Origin: an uncultured Candidatus Planktophila sp.
GTDB taxonomy: Bacteria; Actinomycetota; Actinomycetes; Nanopelagicales; Nanopelagicaceae
Assembly (NCBI GenBank): GCA_937975715.1
Contig: CALJUA010000035.1
Coordinates: forward strand, 1-55,263
Direction: 5' to 3'
Length of the DNA stretch: 55,263 nt
Part shown: in pieces, positions 32,675 through 40,408 of the stretch
Layout of the letters: the number at the start of each line of letters is the position of its first letter
How positions within the stretch are numbered: position 1 is the first letter of the stretch
Translations under genes and position numbers: made by a program
The notes under the pieces: generated by a model
Seen by the model: only the letters and a program-made list of their open reading frames with translations
What the model was told of the DNA's origin: nothing
The model's database searches: none

Positions 32675-33727
32675 TTACTTTGTAAATTCGACAGCAAGAA
32701 GTTCAGCGATTTGCGCTGTATTAAGTGCTGCACCCTTACGCAAGTTATCACCGCAGACAAAGAGATCCAATGACATTGGGTCATCGATGCTCTTACGAAC
32801 ACGACCTACCCATGTTGGGTCAGTGCCAACAACATCTGCTGGTGTTGGGAACTTGTGGTTTTCAGGGTCATCAACCAACTTCACCCCGGCTGCGTTTTCA
32901 AGAATGTCTTGTGCTGCTTTGCGTGATGGCTCTTTCGCAAATGTTGCATGCACTGTCAACGAGTGAGTTGTAATGACAGGAACGCGAACACATGTTGCTG
33001 AGACCTTTAGACCTGGCAGTCCAAGAATCTTGCGTGATTCGTTGCGAACCTTGAGCTCTTCAGATGAGTAACCATCTTCCTTCAATGAACCTGCCCATGG
33101 GACAACATTGAGTGCGAGTGGAGCTGGGAATGGTCCGTTATCTTTAATCAGCGCACGTACATCGCCTGCAGTATCACCAGCGTTAGATCCAGCAACTGCT
33201 GAAATCTGTGCGCGAAGTGCATCGATACCCGCCTGGCCAGCACCTGATGCTGCCTGGTATGAAGAGACAACCAATTCTTTGAGTTCATACTCTTTATGAA
33301 GTGCACCCATTGCAACAATCATCGAAAGTGTTGTGCAGTTTGGATTAGAGATGATTCCACGTGGGCGATTTTTAACATCCTGTGGGTTCACTTCAGGAAC
33401 AACTAGTGGGACATCTGCATCCATACGGAATGCACCAGAGTTATCGACAACGACAGCACCACGTGATGCAGCAACTGGCGCCCACTCTGCCGAAACTTCA
33501 TCCGGAACGTCGAACATCGCAACATCGATTCCATCGAATGCCTCTGGTGAGAGAGCTACAACTGTGAGCTCTTCTCCGCGGCACATTAACTTCTTGCCTG
33601 CGCTACGGGCTGATGCAATAAGACGAATCTCGCCCCAAACATCTGGACGCTCTGACAAGATGCCGAGCATTACAGTGCCGACGGCACCTGTTGCACCAAC
33701 AACTGCAAGTGATGGCTTCTGTGTCAT
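32675..33727 (-). CDS. asd: Aspartate-semialdehyde dehydrogenase
   Basis: A 350-residue NADPH-dependent enzyme reducing aspartyl phosphate, leading to lysine, threonine, methionine and diaminopimelate. NADP motif GATGAVGTVM at 11-20; catalytic C131 in SNPNCTTLSM; SYQAASGAGQAG near 156-167; the C-terminal His is in a VPVITTHSLTVHA segment near 250-262. The ATG overlaps the lysC stop codon (ATGA), the standard actinobacterial pair. Confidence 0.97.
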   Translation of the reverse strand: MTQKPSLAVVGATGAVGTVMLGILSERPDVWGEIRLIASARSAGKKLMCRGEELTVVALSPEAFDGIDVAMFDVPDEVSAEWAPVAASRGAVVVDNSGAFRMDADVPLVVPEVNPQDVKNRPRGIISNPNCTTLSMIVAMGALHKEYELKELVVSSYQAASGAGQAGIDALRAQISAVAGSNAGDTAGDVRALIKDNGPFPAPLALNVVPWAGSLKEDGYSSEELKVRNESRKILGLPGLKVSATCVRVPVITTHSLTVHATFAKEPSRKAAQDILENAAGVKLVDDPENHKFPTPADVVGTDPTWVGRVRKSIDDPMSLDLFVCGDNLRKGAALNTAQIAELLAVEFTK

Positions 33728-34995
33728 CGTCCTGTACCTCCGTAGACAACAGCCTCGTTCTGATCTGAATCAAGGCCAAAAGCAGTGTGTGCAGCCTTTG
33801 CTGCGCGCTCGAGATCGCTCTCGCGAACGATTATGGAGATACGAATTTCAGATGTAGAAATCATCTCGATATTGACGCCGGCCTCAGACATGGCAGCGAA
33901 GAATGTTGCAGTCACGCCTGGGTGCGAACGCATTCCTGCACCAACAAGTGACAGTTTTCCGATGGTGTCGTCGTACTGAATTGATGCGAATCCAACTTCA
34001 CCTTGAATCTTCTGTAAGACAGTTGTCGCTTCTGCACCATCTGCCTTTGGCAATGTGAAGGAGATATCTGTAAGGCCAGTTGCTGCTGCAGATACGTTCT
34101 GAACAATCATGTCGATGTTGAGATCGTTATCAGCAAGTGCCTGGAAGATACGTGCTGCAACACCCGTGCGGTCAGGAACACCAACGATGGTTACCTTCGC
34201 CTCCGACTTATCGTGTGCGACGCCAGCGATGATTGCTTGCTCCATGGTGCCTCCTTCTGGGTGGTTTTCAACTACCCATGTGCCTTCGAGTGGTGAGAAA
34301 GATGAACGGACGTGGATTGGTAAGTTGTAACGACGTGCGTATTCGACGCAACGCAGGTGAAGAACTTTCGCACCTGCTGCAGCAAGTTCAAGCATCTCTT
34401 CATATGTAACAGTTGAAAGTTTGCGAGCGCTTGGAACAGCGCGAGGATCTGCGGAGAAGATTCCATCAACATCTGTGTAAATTTCGCAGACATCTGCATC
34501 AAGTGCGGCAGCGAGTGCAACAGCGGTCGTATCGGATCCGCCGCGACCGAGCGTTGTGATGTCCTTTGTATCCTGCGAGATTCCCTGGAAGCCAGCAACG
34601 ATTGCAATGTTTCCTGAATCGATCGCTTCACGAATACGACCAGGTGTTACATCGATAATGCGCGCCTTGCCGTGAGTTGAATCTGTAATAACGCCGGCCT
34701 GTGAACCTGTAAAAGATTGCGCTTCAAAACCAAGATTGTTAATCGCCATTGCTAGCAGCGCCATCGAGATTCGCTCGCCCGCTGTCAGCAACATGTCGAG
34801 CTCACGCCCGGGTGGGATTGGGCTGACTTGGTTGGCGAGGTCGATGAGTTCATCTGTTGTATCGCCCATGGCAGATACGACGACAACGACCTGATTGCCC
34901 GCCTTCTTCGTCGCCACAATGCGTGCAGCAACGCGCTTCATGCCTTCGGCATCAGCTACTGAGGATCCACCAAACTTCTGAACGATGAGCGCCAT
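33724..34995 (-). CDS. lysC: Aspartate kinase
   Basis: A 423-residue kinase phosphorylating aspartate. KFGGSSVAD at 7-15 binds ATP, and GRGGSDTTAVALAA near 150-163 is the family motif. Two ACT domains (about 265-340 and 345-410) should mediate lysine plus threonine inhibition. In related actinobacteria the regulatory part is also made separately from an internal start; I see no clear internal ribosome-binding site here. An inverted repeat overlaps the start codon. Confidence 0.96.
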   Translation of the reverse strand: MALIVQKFGGSSVADAEGMKRVAARIVATKKAGNQVVVVVSAMGDTTDELIDLANQVSPIPPGRELDMLLTAGERISMALLAMAINNLGFEAQSFTGSQAGVITDSTHGKARIIDVTPGRIREAIDSGNIAIVAGFQGISQDTKDITTLGRGGSDTTAVALAAALDADVCEIYTDVDGIFSADPRAVPSARKLSTVTYEEMLELAAAGAKVLHLRCVEYARRYNLPIHVRSSFSPLEGTWVVENHPEGGTMEQAIIAGVAHDKSEAKVTIVGVPDRTGVAARIFQALADNDLNIDMIVQNVSAAATGLTDISFTLPKADGAEATTVLQKIQGEVGFASIQYDDTIGKLSLVGAGMRSHPGVTATFFAAMSEAGVNIEMISTSEIRISIIVRESDLERAAKAAHTAFGLDSDQNEAVVYGGTGR

Positions 34996-35014
34996 GGCCT
35001 AAGTCTGAGGCCAT
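34994..35014. promoter_or_regulatory. Inverted repeat over the lysC start
   Basis: ATGGCC (34994-34999) and GGCCAT (35009-35014) are perfect six-base arms with a nine-base centre. It includes two bases of the lysC start codon and covers the CAGACT sequence six bases upstream that would be the -10 box of a leaderless transcript. Candidate operator. The rest of the 100-base gap to recR shows nothing else. Confidence 0.4.
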
Positions 35015-35095
35015 ACTTTCTAACGCGCTAGCCGAATTTAGGAATTTCTCATTATATGGAACAGCGTTCAATCCACATTCTGAGACGAACGGCCT

Positions 35096-35701
35096 TTAGA
35101 GATTAGTACGGCCCTCGAATGCGCGACCAAGCGTCACTTCATCTGCGTATTCGAGGTCTCCACCCACAGGAAGTCCTGATGCAAGGCGCGAAACGTTGAT
35201 GCCCATCGGCTTAATCAAGCGCGCTAAATAGGTGGCCGTTGCCTCGCCTTCAAGATTGGGATCGGTCGCCAAGATGATTTCAGTAATAGTTGAATCAGAG
35301 AGGCGCTGCATCAGCTCGCGAATGCGAAGCTGATCTGGACCAATGCCATCGATTGGACTGATTGCTCCACCAAGGACGTGATACTTACCGCGGAATTCGC
35401 GAGTGCGTTCAATCGCAATAACGTCCTTCGATTCTTCAACAACACAAATCTTGGATGGATCGCGACGAGGATCGCGACAGATACGGCATTGAGTCTCTTC
35501 AGAAACGTTTCCACATTCTGTACAGAACTTCACACGATCTTTAACTGTGCGAACAGCCTCGACTAATGAATCTGCAATCTCTGCATCTGATTGCAAGATA
35601 TGGAAAGCGATGCGCTGAGCCGACTTTGGTCCAATACCTGGCAGGCGACCAAGAGCATCAATTAAATCTTGAATCGCACCTTCGTACATTCCTGATGACA
35701 T
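35096..35701 (-). CDS. recR: Recombination protein RecR
   Basis: A 201-residue protein that forms a DNA clamp and loads RecA with RecFO. Helix-hairpin-helix LGRLPGIGPKSAQRIAFH at 13-30; a four-cysteine zinc finger C-x2-C-x8-C-x2-C (CTECGN, CRIC) at 57-72; Toprim domain from VVEESKDVIA with E/DxD residues, ending with a Walker B-like stretch. Its ATG overlaps the dnaX stop codon by one base (TAATG). The nucleoid gene ybaB/ebfC that usually lies between dnaX and recR is absent here. Confidence 0.97.
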   Translation of the reverse strand: MSSGMYEGAIQDLIDALGRLPGIGPKSAQRIAFHILQSDAEIADSLVEAVRTVKDRVKFCTECGNVSEETQCRICRDPRRDPSKICVVEESKDVIAIERTREFRGKYHVLGGAISPIDGIGPDQLRIRELMQRLSDSTITEIILATDPNLEGEATATYLARLIKPMGINVSRLASGLPVGGDLEYADEVTLGRAFEGRTNL

Positions 35702-37467
35702 TAGTTGTGCTTCGTTTCGCTAATGATTGTTGCACCGAGTTCGGCCGCTAGAAGTGCTGCACCGGTCAATTGAGTTGGATCCGTTGGTGCTTCTGTTGTG
35801 CGAACTGCCTTTGCCTCTGGAGTTGAGGTATCGATACTTGGATCAACAGTGACTTCAATCTTGCGATCAAGACCAACAATTTCAATAAAGGCATCGCGAA
35901 GAATTGCATCGGATTCACTGCGCAAGAATGAATCACGTGCACCGGCGTTAACAATTCCGATGGTAATGTTCTTATCGTCAACACCGAGAATCTGTGCGCT
36001 TGCGCTAAGAAGCGACCATGTAAGACGACGGCGCTTTTTAACGTTCTCAATGACCTCAGGCCACATGCGACGAAGTCCTGCCACATCAATGGAATCAATC
36101 TTCTTCGCCGGCTCTGCCTGCTTTTGATCGACTATTTTCTCTACAGGTTTAGATTCACGAACCGCCTCAGCCGTCACCTTACTTACATAGTCAGCCGCGT
36201 CTGGCTCTTTACCGGGAGAAGATTGATTTAGTCGAGGCTCTGTAGGAACGATAGGGCTCGACGTATCAATCTTCTTTGCTGCCGGAGCAGAGGCGGATGG
36301 CGCAATATTTTCGACGCGCTCGAGGCGTTCGATACGAGCAAGCATTCCTGCCTCACCGTTATCTCCAATTGGAAGCAAGATTCGCCCGCAGATGAGCTCG
36401 AGAATCAAACGCGGGGCTGTTGCTCCGCGCATCTGTGTAAGACCTTCCGATGCAATATCTGCTGCACGTGAGAGAGATGCTTGGCCGATGTTCTGTGCTT
36501 GAACACGCATGCGCTCGAGCTGATCATCAGGAAGTTCCCGCAAGATGCTGTTGGCATTTGTTGCTTGCAGCGCATCAACAATCATCAAATCGCGAAGACG
36601 TTCAAGCAAATCTTGTGTGAAGCGACGTGGATCGTGACCTGATTCAATTACGCGGTCGACTGTCTGGAATAAAGTTGCACCATCACGAGCAGCAATTGCG
36701 TCCATCGCATCATCGAGAAGCGCGCCATCAGTAAAACCAAGTAACTGCACTGCGATTTCATAGCTGACGCCATCTTTTCCTGCGCCAGCTAGCAGCTGAC
36801 CAAGCACAGAGAGCGCGTCACGAACTGAACCACCAGATGCGCGTACGACAAGAGGAATAACGCCCTTAGCTACCTTTACGCCTTCTGCATCGCAGACTTT
36901 TTCCAAGTGTGCAGCAAGTGTTCCAGGTGGAACTAAGCGGAATGGATAGTGGTGGGTACGAGAACGAATAGTTGAAATCAACTTCTCGGGTTCTGTTGTT
37001 GCAAAGATAAAGATGACGTGTGCAGGCGGCTCTTCTACAACTTTAAGAAGTGCATTTGCAGCACCCGGTCCAAGCTGGTGCGCTTCATCGATAATGTAAA
37101 TCTTGTACTTGCTTTGAACCGGTGCAAAGAATGCTTTATCGCGAAGATCGCGCGCATCATCAACCAAACCATGCGTCGCGGCATCGAGTTCGATGACATC
37201 TAGAGACCCCGGACCATTTGCAACTAAATCTCTACATGATTGGCACTCGCCGCAGGGTGTTGGTGTTGGGCCTTTCTCGCAGTTAAGCGAGCGCGCCATG
37301 ATTCGCGCAGAAGATGTTTTGCCGCAACCACGTGGGCCGCTAAAGAGATATGCATGGTGGGTCTTGCCGGATTCGAGGGCGTTAGAAAGTGGAACAGTGA
37401 CATGTTCTTGTCCGATGACATCCGCAAATACAGATGGACGATACTTTCGATAGAGAGCCAGGCTCAT
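35701..37467 (-). CDS. dnaX: DNA polymerase III subunit gamma/tau
   Basis: A 588-residue clamp-loader ATPase. MSLALYRKYRP is the family start, with GAAGGG seven bases upstream, so ATG 37467 is preferred over an ATG two codons earlier. Walker A GPRGCGKTSSARIM near 43-56; zinc-site cysteines in CEKGPTPTPCGECQSC; DEAHQLG Walker B near 127-133; SRC-like sensor replaced by the usual STIRSRTHHYPF near 168. The linker (about 370-455) is Pro/Lys/Glu-rich, followed by a tau-like C-terminal domain. No A-rich slippery site for gamma production is visible. Confidence 0.96.
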   Translation of the reverse strand: MSLALYRKYRPSVFADVIGQEHVTVPLSNALESGKTHHAYLFSGPRGCGKTSSARIMARSLNCEKGPTPTPCGECQSCRDLVANGPGSLDVIELDAATHGLVDDARDLRDKAFFAPVQSKYKIYIIDEAHQLGPGAANALLKVVEEPPAHVIFIFATTEPEKLISTIRSRTHHYPFRLVPPGTLAAHLEKVCDAEGVKVAKGVIPLVVRASGGSVRDALSVLGQLLAGAGKDGVSYEIAVQLLGFTDGALLDDAMDAIAARDGATLFQTVDRVIESGHDPRRFTQDLLERLRDLMIVDALQATNANSILRELPDDQLERMRVQAQNIGQASLSRAADIASEGLTQMRGATAPRLILELICGRILLPIGDNGEAGMLARIERLERVENIAPSASAPAAKKIDTSSPIVPTEPRLNQSSPGKEPDAADYVSKVTAEAVRESKPVEKIVDQKQAEPAKKIDSIDVAGLRRMWPEVIENVKKRRRLTWSLLSASAQILGVDDKNITIGIVNAGARDSFLRSESDAILRDAFIEIVGLDRKIEVTVDPSIDTSTPEAKAVRTTEAPTDPTQLTGAALLAAELGATIISETKHN

Positions 37468-37530
37468 ATTCATACCCTTCGATTGCTCGGACTCAACTCA
37501 CTTCTAGTTGGACCAAGGATCTAGATTGTT

Positions 37531-37622
37531 AGGACCTCCGGTGCACCCGACAGAACGCACCTGCCCTTGCTGTATTCCTACCCTGGGGGAGTTCAGCGCG
37601 ACGGCCGTCGCACCGGAGATCT
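37531..37622 (-). ncRNA. ffs: Signal recognition particle RNA (4.5S type)
   Basis: The minus strand folds as a small bacterial SRP RNA. CTCCGGTGC and GCACCGGAG (37610-37618 and 37536-37544) form the closing stem. The apex has the conserved S-domain: CCCAGG, GTA-GGAA-TAC tetraloop hairpin, then AGCA and AGGG, the Ffh-binding loop. A TAAGAT box (37629-37634) lies six bases before the predicted 5' end. Position beside dnaX and tRNA-Ser is as in other actinobacteria. Ends are accurate to a few bases. Confidence 0.85.
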
Positions 37623-37704
37623 GGGCCAATCTTATGTGTCAGGACCGACTTCTCACACCGCTACCCTTAGCCAGTTCAATCCGGGCTCGCCTGGTTTGAG
37701 CGCG

Positions 37705-37789
37705 GGAGGATTCGCATAGCGGCCGAGTGCGCACGCTTGGAAAGCGTGTATAGGGAAACCTATCGAGGGTTCAAATCCCTCATCCTCCG
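37705..37789 (+). tRNA. tRNA-Ser (GGA)
   Basis: Acceptor GGAGGAT (37705-37711) pairs with ATCCTCC (37782-37788), discriminator G. Anticodon stem CACGC/GCGTG with loop TTGGAAA, anticodon GGA at 37739-37741. A long variable arm (TATAGGGAAACCTATCGA region) is typical of serine tRNAs. CCA is not encoded. Divergent from the SRP RNA gene. Confidence 0.95.
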
Positions 37790-37809
37790 CTCTTATCCAC
37801 AACTTGGGA

Positions 37810-37828
37810 ATTCCAGATTAATTGGAAT
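37810..37828. promoter_or_regulatory. 19-bp inverted repeat upstream of the orphan pair
   Basis: ATTCCA-GATTAAT-TGGAAT has perfect six-base arms. It lies 12 bases before the TAATTT -10 box (37841-37846), near the -35 position, and could be an operator. Confidence 0.4.
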
Positions 37829-37840
37829 GTGCGCAAAGAC

Positions 37841-37846
37841 TAATTT
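37841..37846 (+). promoter_or_regulatory. -10 box of the orphan gene pair (leaderless)
   Basis: TAATTT ends six bases before ATG 37853. No Shine-Dalgarno sequence. Confidence 0.5.
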
Positions 37847-37852
37847 GCTCGG

Positions 37853-38359
37853 ATGTTTCAACCAAAACCTATAAACCTCATCCCAAAACTCGTTCAAGCC
37901 AAAGTTCCAGTCTGGCTGGTCGCCGCAATAGTTGCTGTCGACATTGTGGTCGTGCAAGTCGGCCAGTCACATGAACCTAATTGTGAACTCACATACCAGT
38001 CACCTCACTACTCAACCTCTGTACAAGAATCACTTCGGCAGGACGCGATTAAGTTCAATCTCACCTCAAATTGCACGGAAAACCAAACTCATACTGAACT
38101 TAAAATTACTATCAGTTCAGTAGATGAAGGCTTAGAAAAGGTATTACTGAAATCGAATTTGGTCCAACAAGATGCAAGTAAGAAAGATCGCACAAAGGCG
38201 CATTTCTTGGAATTTTGGGTCCTATGCAAACGTGGTGGCACAGAGAAATATCTGTCAAACGCTCACGGGAGCGTCTTGCTACAAAGCGGCAAACGCATTT
38301 CGGTTTCTAACTCAATTGATAAACCACTCGCCATTCTTTGTGAACCTAAGGCAAAATAG
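37853..38359 (+). CDS. Unknown membrane-anchored protein with Cys-containing exported domain
   Basis: A 168-residue protein I do not recognise. A basic N-terminus is followed by one hydrophobic segment (about 19-37, VWLVAAIVAVDIVVVQVG), so residues 39-168 are probably outside the membrane. That domain has exactly four cysteines (44, 74, 125, 163), consistent with two disulfides, and several NxT/NxS sites. The region is AT-richer than the flanking housekeeping genes. It is followed four bases later by another unknown gene and sits 64 bases after tRNA-Ser, a common insertion site, though no repeated tRNA end was found. Confidence 0.6.
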   Translation: MFQPKPINLIPKLVQAKVPVWLVAAIVAVDIVVVQVGQSHEPNCELTYQSPHYSTSVQESLRQDAIKFNLTSNCTENQTHTELKITISSVDEGLEKVLLKSNLVQQDASKKDRTKAHFLEFWVLCKRGGTEKYLSNAHGSVLLQSGKRISVSNSIDKPLAILCEPKAK

Positions 38360-38363
38360 GTAC

Positions 38364-38864
38364 ATGAGCTTGTTCGAAGACTATCTATCGCTTGGATTTT
38401 GGATGAACGATAAGCAACGTCTGGCTATCTATAAATACCTCTTAAAGACTAAGGGCTCCATATATAAAACCCAAGCTCGCAAATTGATAAAAGAAAAATT
38501 CATGCTTGATTGTTTTGCAAATGGCGAAATTGCATACAGCTATAACTGTGGTGTAGTCAGCTTTAAAGCTCGGAAAATTGGTGAGAAAGAATTCGATGAA
38601 GAGCGCCGCTCAATGAAACTTAGTAAAGTAGAAAAAGTTTCCATAAAGAGATTAGTCAAATTCTTTGCCCAAGCGGAGGTTGACGTATTAAGAAATTATC
38701 CGATTCCCAAAAATAAAGATCTTGAAGAGCGAAGCTATGCGATGAACGTTTACCCTTATTACGACCTGAATTACTATTCAAACGGCGAGGGAAAAGCAAA
38801 AGGCCTACTTATGAAATTCCAATATAAAGATGATGAACTCCTTGATAAATTACTTGCCTCGTAA
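38364..38864 (+). CDS. Unknown basic soluble protein, partner of the preceding orphan
   Basis: A 166-residue protein with no recognised domain. It starts at ATG 38364, four bases after the upstream stop codon; 64 upstream in-frame codons overlap the previous gene and are rejected. The first half is rich in Lys/Arg and aromatic residues (RLAIYKYLLKTKG, YKTQARKLIKEKF), the second half has VYPYYDLNYYSNGEG and an acidic end. No signal or membrane segment. It is probably co-expressed with the membrane protein. Codon use is strikingly AT-rich (AAA, TAT, ATT), suggesting recent acquisition. Confidence 0.6.
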   Translation: MSLFEDYLSLGFWMNDKQRLAIYKYLLKTKGSIYKTQARKLIKEKFMLDCFANGEIAYSYNCGVVSFKARKIGEKEFDEERRSMKLSKVEKVSIKRLVKFFAQAEVDVLRNYPIPKNKDLEERSYAMNVYPYYDLNYYSNGEGKAKGLLMKFQYKDDELLDKLLAS

Positions 38865-38889
38865 GAACCTAAAACTCGCGAAATCCCAC

Positions 38890-38895
38890 TAAACT
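38890..38895 (+). promoter_or_regulatory. -10 box of the PGPGW-like gene (leaderless)
   Basis: TAAACT ends six bases before ATG 38902. Confidence 0.45.
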
Positions 38896-38901
38896 CATCT
38901 C

Positions 38902-39162
38902 ATGCGCACAAGGTGGCTCTGGGTTAAGAACAATTGGAAGCGCCTTCCGCATCCGATTCGCTGGGTAGTCGCCGCTACTGTCGGTGGAACTCTTGTCTTC
39001 TTGGGTCTGACAGGTTTGGTTCTACCCGTAATCCCTGGGATTCCACTTTTGATTGCCGGCTTCGCCCTCCTTGCCAGTGAGTTCGCTTGGGCGGAAGTAC
39101 TTCTTAATCGCACAAAGCACCGTGTGAGCAAGGCAGTTAATAAGGTTCGTAAAAAGAAGTAG
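38902..39162 (+). CDS. PGPGW-like small membrane protein
   Basis: An 86-residue protein with a basic amphipathic N-terminus, two hydrophobic segments (about 22-45 and 47-63) joined by VLPVIPGIPLLI, and a very basic tail KVRKKK. The turn between the segments and the EFAWAE end match the actinobacterial PGPGW/TIGR02611-type membrane proteins, though the name motif is degenerate here (PGIPLL). Function unknown. It ends two bases before the SulP-type transporter. Confidence 0.7.
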   Translation: MRTRWLWVKNNWKRLPHPIRWVVAATVGGTLVFLGLTGLVLPVIPGIPLLIAGFALLASEFAWAEVLLNRTKHRVSKAVNKVRKKK

Positions 39163-39164
39163 CT

Positions 39165-40388
39165 TTGAAACTTTCTGAATTCTGGATAGGCAGAGATCAA
39201 TTCTTTACGGATCTCGTCTCTGGTGTAACCGTAGGAATAGTGGCACTCCCCCTCGCCATTGGTTTTGGAATTACATCGGGCATGTCAGCACAAGCTGGCA
39301 TTGCAACAGCAATTCTCGCCGGGTTAATCGCGGCTGTCTTTGGTGGGTCTCGCTTTCAAGTAAGTGGCCCAACAGGCGCAATGACTGTTGTTTTGATTCC
39401 TGTCATTGCCAAGAACGGTATCGAAGCTATTCCTGTTCTTGGTCTGATGGCTGGCGCAATTGTGATTGCAATGTCGGTTCTTCGACTAGGTGGAATCATC
39501 AATCGAATCCCTTGGGCCGTCGTTGAAGGATTCACATTAGGAATCGCGGTTGTTATCGCACTACAACAACTACCGATGGCTTTGGGTGTTGCTAAGGGTG
39601 AAGGTGATCGAACGCTTCAAGTTGCTATCAACACCTTTAAGGGTGCAATTGACAGTGGTGTGCAATCATCAACAATCGCAATCTTGCTTTTAACGTTGTT
39701 AATTAAGTTCAACATTGTCAAAGTCATTGAACGACTTAAGTTAAAACCATACGTACCAGCTAGCTTTTCCGCCCTCGCTATCACGACTGTCATTGTTGCT
39801 CTTCTCAAACTTGATGTTGCAAAGATCGGTGAAATTCCGCGAAATGTATTTATATGGAATGGCACTAGTCTTCACTTCTCGACATCACTGATGACGCCAG
39901 CGATATTGATTGCACTCCTTGCCGCGATTGAATCTCTTTTAGCAGCTCGCGTTGCCGACGGCATGACTCACTCGAAAGAGAAGTTCCATCCCAATAAAGA
40001 GCTTTTCGGACAGGGGCTCGCAACGATGGTCGCGTCGATCTTTGGTGGCCAACCTGCAACAGGTGCAATTGCACGCACGAGCGTCAATATCCGATCAGGC
40101 GGAAAGACCAAGAGCGCTGCAATCATCCATGCAATATTTCTCCTGATTGTTGTTCTACTTCTTTCTCCAGTATTCGCTCTAATCCCGCTACCCGCAATCG
40201 CAGGTGTTCTAATCGGTACATCAGTAAGAATTCTGAACCCGCACAATATCCGCGAGCAGATGCGATCAACCTGGCAGGAAGTCAGCACCTACGTTATTAC
40301 AGCGATTGTCACGATTACCGTGGACTTAATCTGGGCAATATTTGTCGGGATCGCCCTGCATGCACTTTTGCTTTTTTTAAAAAAATGA
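39165..40388 (+). CDS. SulP-family anion transporter lacking a STAS domain
   Basis: A 407-residue transporter starting at TTG 39165. The SulP core is intact: VSGVTVGIVALPLAIGFGI near 19-37, FQVSGPTGAMTVVL near 65-78, a 12-14 segment membrane domain and GQPATGAIARTSVNIRSGG near 292-310. The frame ends directly after the last membrane helix (HALLLFLKK), whereas most SulP proteins continue with a 100-150 residue cytoplasmic STAS domain. Bicarbonate, sulfate and other anions are all possible substrates; no carbonic anhydrase or sulfate gene is adjacent. Confidence 0.87.
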   Translation: MKLSEFWIGRDQFFTDLVSGVTVGIVALPLAIGFGITSGMSAQAGIATAILAGLIAAVFGGSRFQVSGPTGAMTVVLIPVIAKNGIEAIPVLGLMAGAIVIAMSVLRLGGIINRIPWAVVEGFTLGIAVVIALQQLPMALGVAKGEGDRTLQVAINTFKGAIDSGVQSSTIAILLLTLLIKFNIVKVIERLKLKPYVPASFSALAITTVIVALLKLDVAKIGEIPRNVFIWNGTSLHFSTSLMTPAILIALLAAIESLLAARVADGMTHSKEKFHPNKELFGQGLATMVASIFGGQPATGAIARTSVNIRSGGKTKSAAIIHAIFLLIVVLLLSPVFALIPLPAIAGVLIGTSVRILNPHNIREQMRSTWQEVSTYVITAIVTITVDLIWAIFVGIALHALLLFLKK

Positions 40389-40408
40389 AGCTTCAAGAAG
40401 AATTGGCT

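Noticed and set aside
33333..33857. 174-codon plus-strand ORF opposite asd and lysC
   Set aside because: Antisense shadow: Ser/Thr/Arg-rich, no domain, complete overlap with conserved enzymes.
35701..37467. Programmed frameshift in dnaX
   Set aside because: No A-rich slippery heptamer with a downstream hairpin was seen in the linker.
38172..38363. Longer start of the second orphan gene
   Set aside because: The 64 extra codons overlap the preceding orphan gene in another frame and have shadow-like composition.
37705..38900. Integrated element using tRNA-Ser as attachment site
   Set aside because: No integrase and no repeat of the tRNA 3' end was found downstream, so only a weak suspicion remains.
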